A DNA stretch of 64,000 nucleotides, from assembly GCF_910596095.1 (NCBI RefSeq), contig NC_056545.1, positions 6,831,567 to 6,895,566 on the forward strand, in the 5' to 3' direction. Position 1 is the stretch's first letter. Each line of letters begins with the position of its first letter. This document shows, piece after piece, positions 61,781 through 64,000 of the stretch. This DNA is from Thunnus maccoyii (Eukaryota; Chordata; Actinopteri; Scombriformes; Scombridae). The position numbers were made by a program, and so were the translations under genes. A model generated the notes under the pieces. The model had not been told where the DNA came from. It was given only the letters and a program-made list of their open reading frames with translations, and did no database searches.

Positions 61781-62308
61781 GTCACATTATGACAACTGAG
61801 CAATGTACATTTGCTGACAATGCCTATGAGATCCAATTGAAATATTGTGGAAATAGCTCCTAATTAGACCTTAAATATGGATTATTAGATACAGATTGTT
61901 TTGCAAGGCAATGACACATAACTTATTTTGCTGTGTGGGTAGAAGGACTTATTGTCTGGACTTCAGAAGGGACGGTTTTGCTGCCCCCCTGTGGATGAGA
62001 TAAGATAAAATAACACTTAACTGATCCCCAGGGTGAAATTCTATTAGTAAACTTTCTTTGTCATATCTGATTCATGCTTTCAATAAGCACCAAACTTAAC
62101 ACTTTTATTTTTCTGCCTAAAATGTAGATTTCAGGTTCAGTTTGACCCCGAGCAAACAACGGATTTGTGTGCAGCACTAAGGCAAGTCATGTGACTGAAT
62201 GAGAACCAGCCAGCAGACATTTTGGAGTCCCCGCGGTCCTGGATACGAATGAACTGACCGCATTCTACCGTGACTCCACATCAGTCAAAAAGATATACGC
62301 CACTTCCT

Positions 62309-62309
62309 C

Positions 62310-62344
<35 letters not shown>
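62309..62344. repeat. AC microsatellite
   Basis: (AC)n run of about 17 units, followed by imperfect CAC repeats. Confidence 0.9.
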
Positions 62345-62347
<3 letters not shown>

Positions 62348-63614
62348 CACACGCACACAGAAAAAGCTTCCATCCCCGCCTCCATCAGTCAAGTCCTGTG
62401 GCCGATGAACTTCCATCGTCTCCAAGGTTGATAACAAGCCTCTTAAGCTTGGCGGCTAATCAAGCTCAAAGGAGGGAGCGAAGGAGAGATAGTGGAGGAG
62501 AACAAGAGGTCTGCCTGTGGATGTGGTGATGTCTCTCTCTCCCTCTCTTTCCTCTTCATTTTCAATTTTCCCTTATCTTCCTCTCTCTGCAGGGGGAGAC
62601 GGAGGGAGGCCTAATAGCCAGCGAGGGGGGCTGTGGACTCTCCAGAGTCTCTACATACCAGTCATTTACTTTAACTGGAAAGGAGAAAAAAGAAGAGAAA
62701 TGTCTTGATAAATCATCCAGGGTCACACAGCTTCCATGTTTCCCCCGAGTTACGGAGATAGGGAGCAAAGAAAGAAAAATGACAGAAGGAAAACCCAACA
62801 ACGTCTGTCTCCTCTTTGATGTGTGTCCCATCAGACAAACAACACGAAGCTGAAATAAACAGAAACAAGTGGCTGCTGTTGCGGTTTGCACTCCGATTCA
62901 ACTCTTTCACTTCCGTTCACTTCCTCTACTCGCTCTAATGAGTTCTGCTTAGCTTGGAAATATGAGGAGTTTATTTCACATATCTATCTACCTTGTTGAC
63001 ATGTTTGTAGTCTTGTAAAATTAGCTTTTAAGAAGTTTAGGTCAGTCTCTTTCATGATTACTCAATTCATATCTCTGCATCTCAAGGAGATGAATTCAGT
63101 CATTGCTGGAGATATTTAGTCCTTTTTCATCTGACCAATGACTCAAGGCTTTTTTATTCATTACTGGTTTATCTCTCTCAAAGCCTCCCTTGTCTTGTGC
63201 TTTTTCTTATTCTTTCACAACTCTTCATTTGCTGACATTTCACTACTTTATTTTTAGCAATTTCCACTAAACAAGTATATGATGTGATAATGGAGCCGAT
63301 CCACTTGATAACCCTCAACCCGAGCTGGTAAAACTATGTAAAAACTCACTGATCAGATCTGATACAATGACAGTCCAGTAATAGGACATTAACAAGTTAC
63401 ATGAACACCACAAGGAACCGGAAAACTATAATCTCACAGACAGACGCTAAGGACACATGAAACTTACACACATACACACACACACACACCTAAAAGAACA
63501 AAGCCAACATTACACATCACATATGGCACACAGACTTTAGATACACAAGATGGACACTGAGGCACGGAGCAGGATGAAAATATATCATATATGTTGGCAA
63601 TGTTGTTTCTTTTA

Positions 63615-63900
63615 TAGCCAAACGTTCAGGGGACATATCATGCACATTTCCAGGACTATATTTATATTTATATTATGTGGCTCTACTGAAATATCTTTGC
63701 ATGCTTCACAGTTAAAAAAAAACTCCTTATTTATCTTCTACTGGCCCTTTGTGCAGCCCTTTAGTTCAGCCTCTATCTGAAACAGGCCAATTTAGCTCCT
63801 GTCTCTTTAAGGCCCTCCCTCATGACGAGCCCACTCTGTTTTGATTGGTTAACTCCCGGAAGCTGCCCCTAAGCAGTCATTCACCAGCTCGGGAGGTTAC
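63615..63900 (+). mobile_element. Probable dispersed teleost repeat with CCAAT-like inverted box
   Basis: CAGCCCTTTAGTTCAGCCTC, then AACAGGCCAATTTAGCTCCT, then TCTCTTTAAGGCCCTCCC, then GAGCCCACTCTGTTTTGATT, is a phrase order I recall from repeated fish sequences. Naming is uncertain. Confidence 0.4.
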
Positions 63901-64000
63901 GTAAACAGATATTCGGATTTCACTTTTTCTTGTTCTTTACTTGAAATATAAACTTCTCACATACATGCGTACATATTTGAGCCTGAATCCAATTCGGAAT

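Larger units (their letters stand above)
59376..63540. other. Gene-free stretch with exon-like fragments
   Basis: Apart from the repeats listed, blocks at 59820-60060 and 62140-62900 are less AT-rich. Each contains a T-rich tract ending in AG (59821 and 62593) followed by an open frame, but no family was recognised and no partner exon found. I treat them as unproved. Confidence 0.3.

Noticed and set aside
62593..62708. Exon-like block after CTTCCTCTCTCTGCAG
   Set aside because: The acceptor is strong but the peptide (GGDGGRPNSQRGGLWTLQ) is unknown, no partner exon found, and GA-rich surroundings make chance likely.

Overview
The window is vertebrate nuclear DNA, almost certainly from a percomorph (spiny-rayed) teleost. 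The evidence is small GT-AG exons encoding animal proteins, AT-rich introns, many microsatellites, and many dispersed repeat families that I recognise from teleost genomes. Species cannot be fixed from the sequence. There are no bacterial operons, CRISPR arrays, rRNA genes or intact tRNA genes.

Layout. (1) 311-1708 (+): the last three coding exons of a mitochondrial carrier, best match slc25a14 (UCP5/BMCP1). The rest of the gene lies upstream of the window. A repeat-rich stretch with no gene follows to about 8.4 kb and may be a long 3' UTR. (2) 8671-10311 (-): one uninterrupted 546-codon ORF, an intronless orphan protein. It is tail to tail with the carrier, with opposing poly(A) signals 70 bp apart. 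(3) 10.5-13.35 kb: decayed LINE fragments. (4) 13972-17362 (+): a complete four-exon BTG/Tob-family gene, best match btg4. (5) 17.7-23.6 kb: repeats, including a 251-bp piggyBac-type MITE. (6) 23.7-30.35 kb (+): a complete hnrnpab-type RNA-binding protein gene with a 5' UTR exon, seven coding exons, a tandem (NAGNAG) acceptor before the last coding exon, and an intron in the 3' UTR. (7) 32.1-34.7 kb: a nested wreck in which an LTR-retrotransposon gag fragment (+) lies between pieces of another transposon gene (-), with a perfect 19-bp hairpin at one junction. (8) 36.7-38.34 kb (-): a possible two-exon gene of unknown identity with an in-frame TGA. (9) 45797-48244 (+): a complete PLAC8/cornifelin-family cysteine-rich gene. 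(10) 48.3-64 kb: no convincing gene, only repeats and some less AT-rich blocks that could be conserved non-coding elements.

The genes do not form a pathway: this is an ordinary stretch of chromosome holding unrelated housekeeping, germline and epithelial-type genes. The best candidates for something undescribed are the 546-codon orphan ORF and the minus-strand candidate gene at 36.7-38.3 kb. Splice coordinates are hand-derived from consensus sites and reading-frame continuity; repeat family names come from memory of teleost repeats and repeat edges are approximate.
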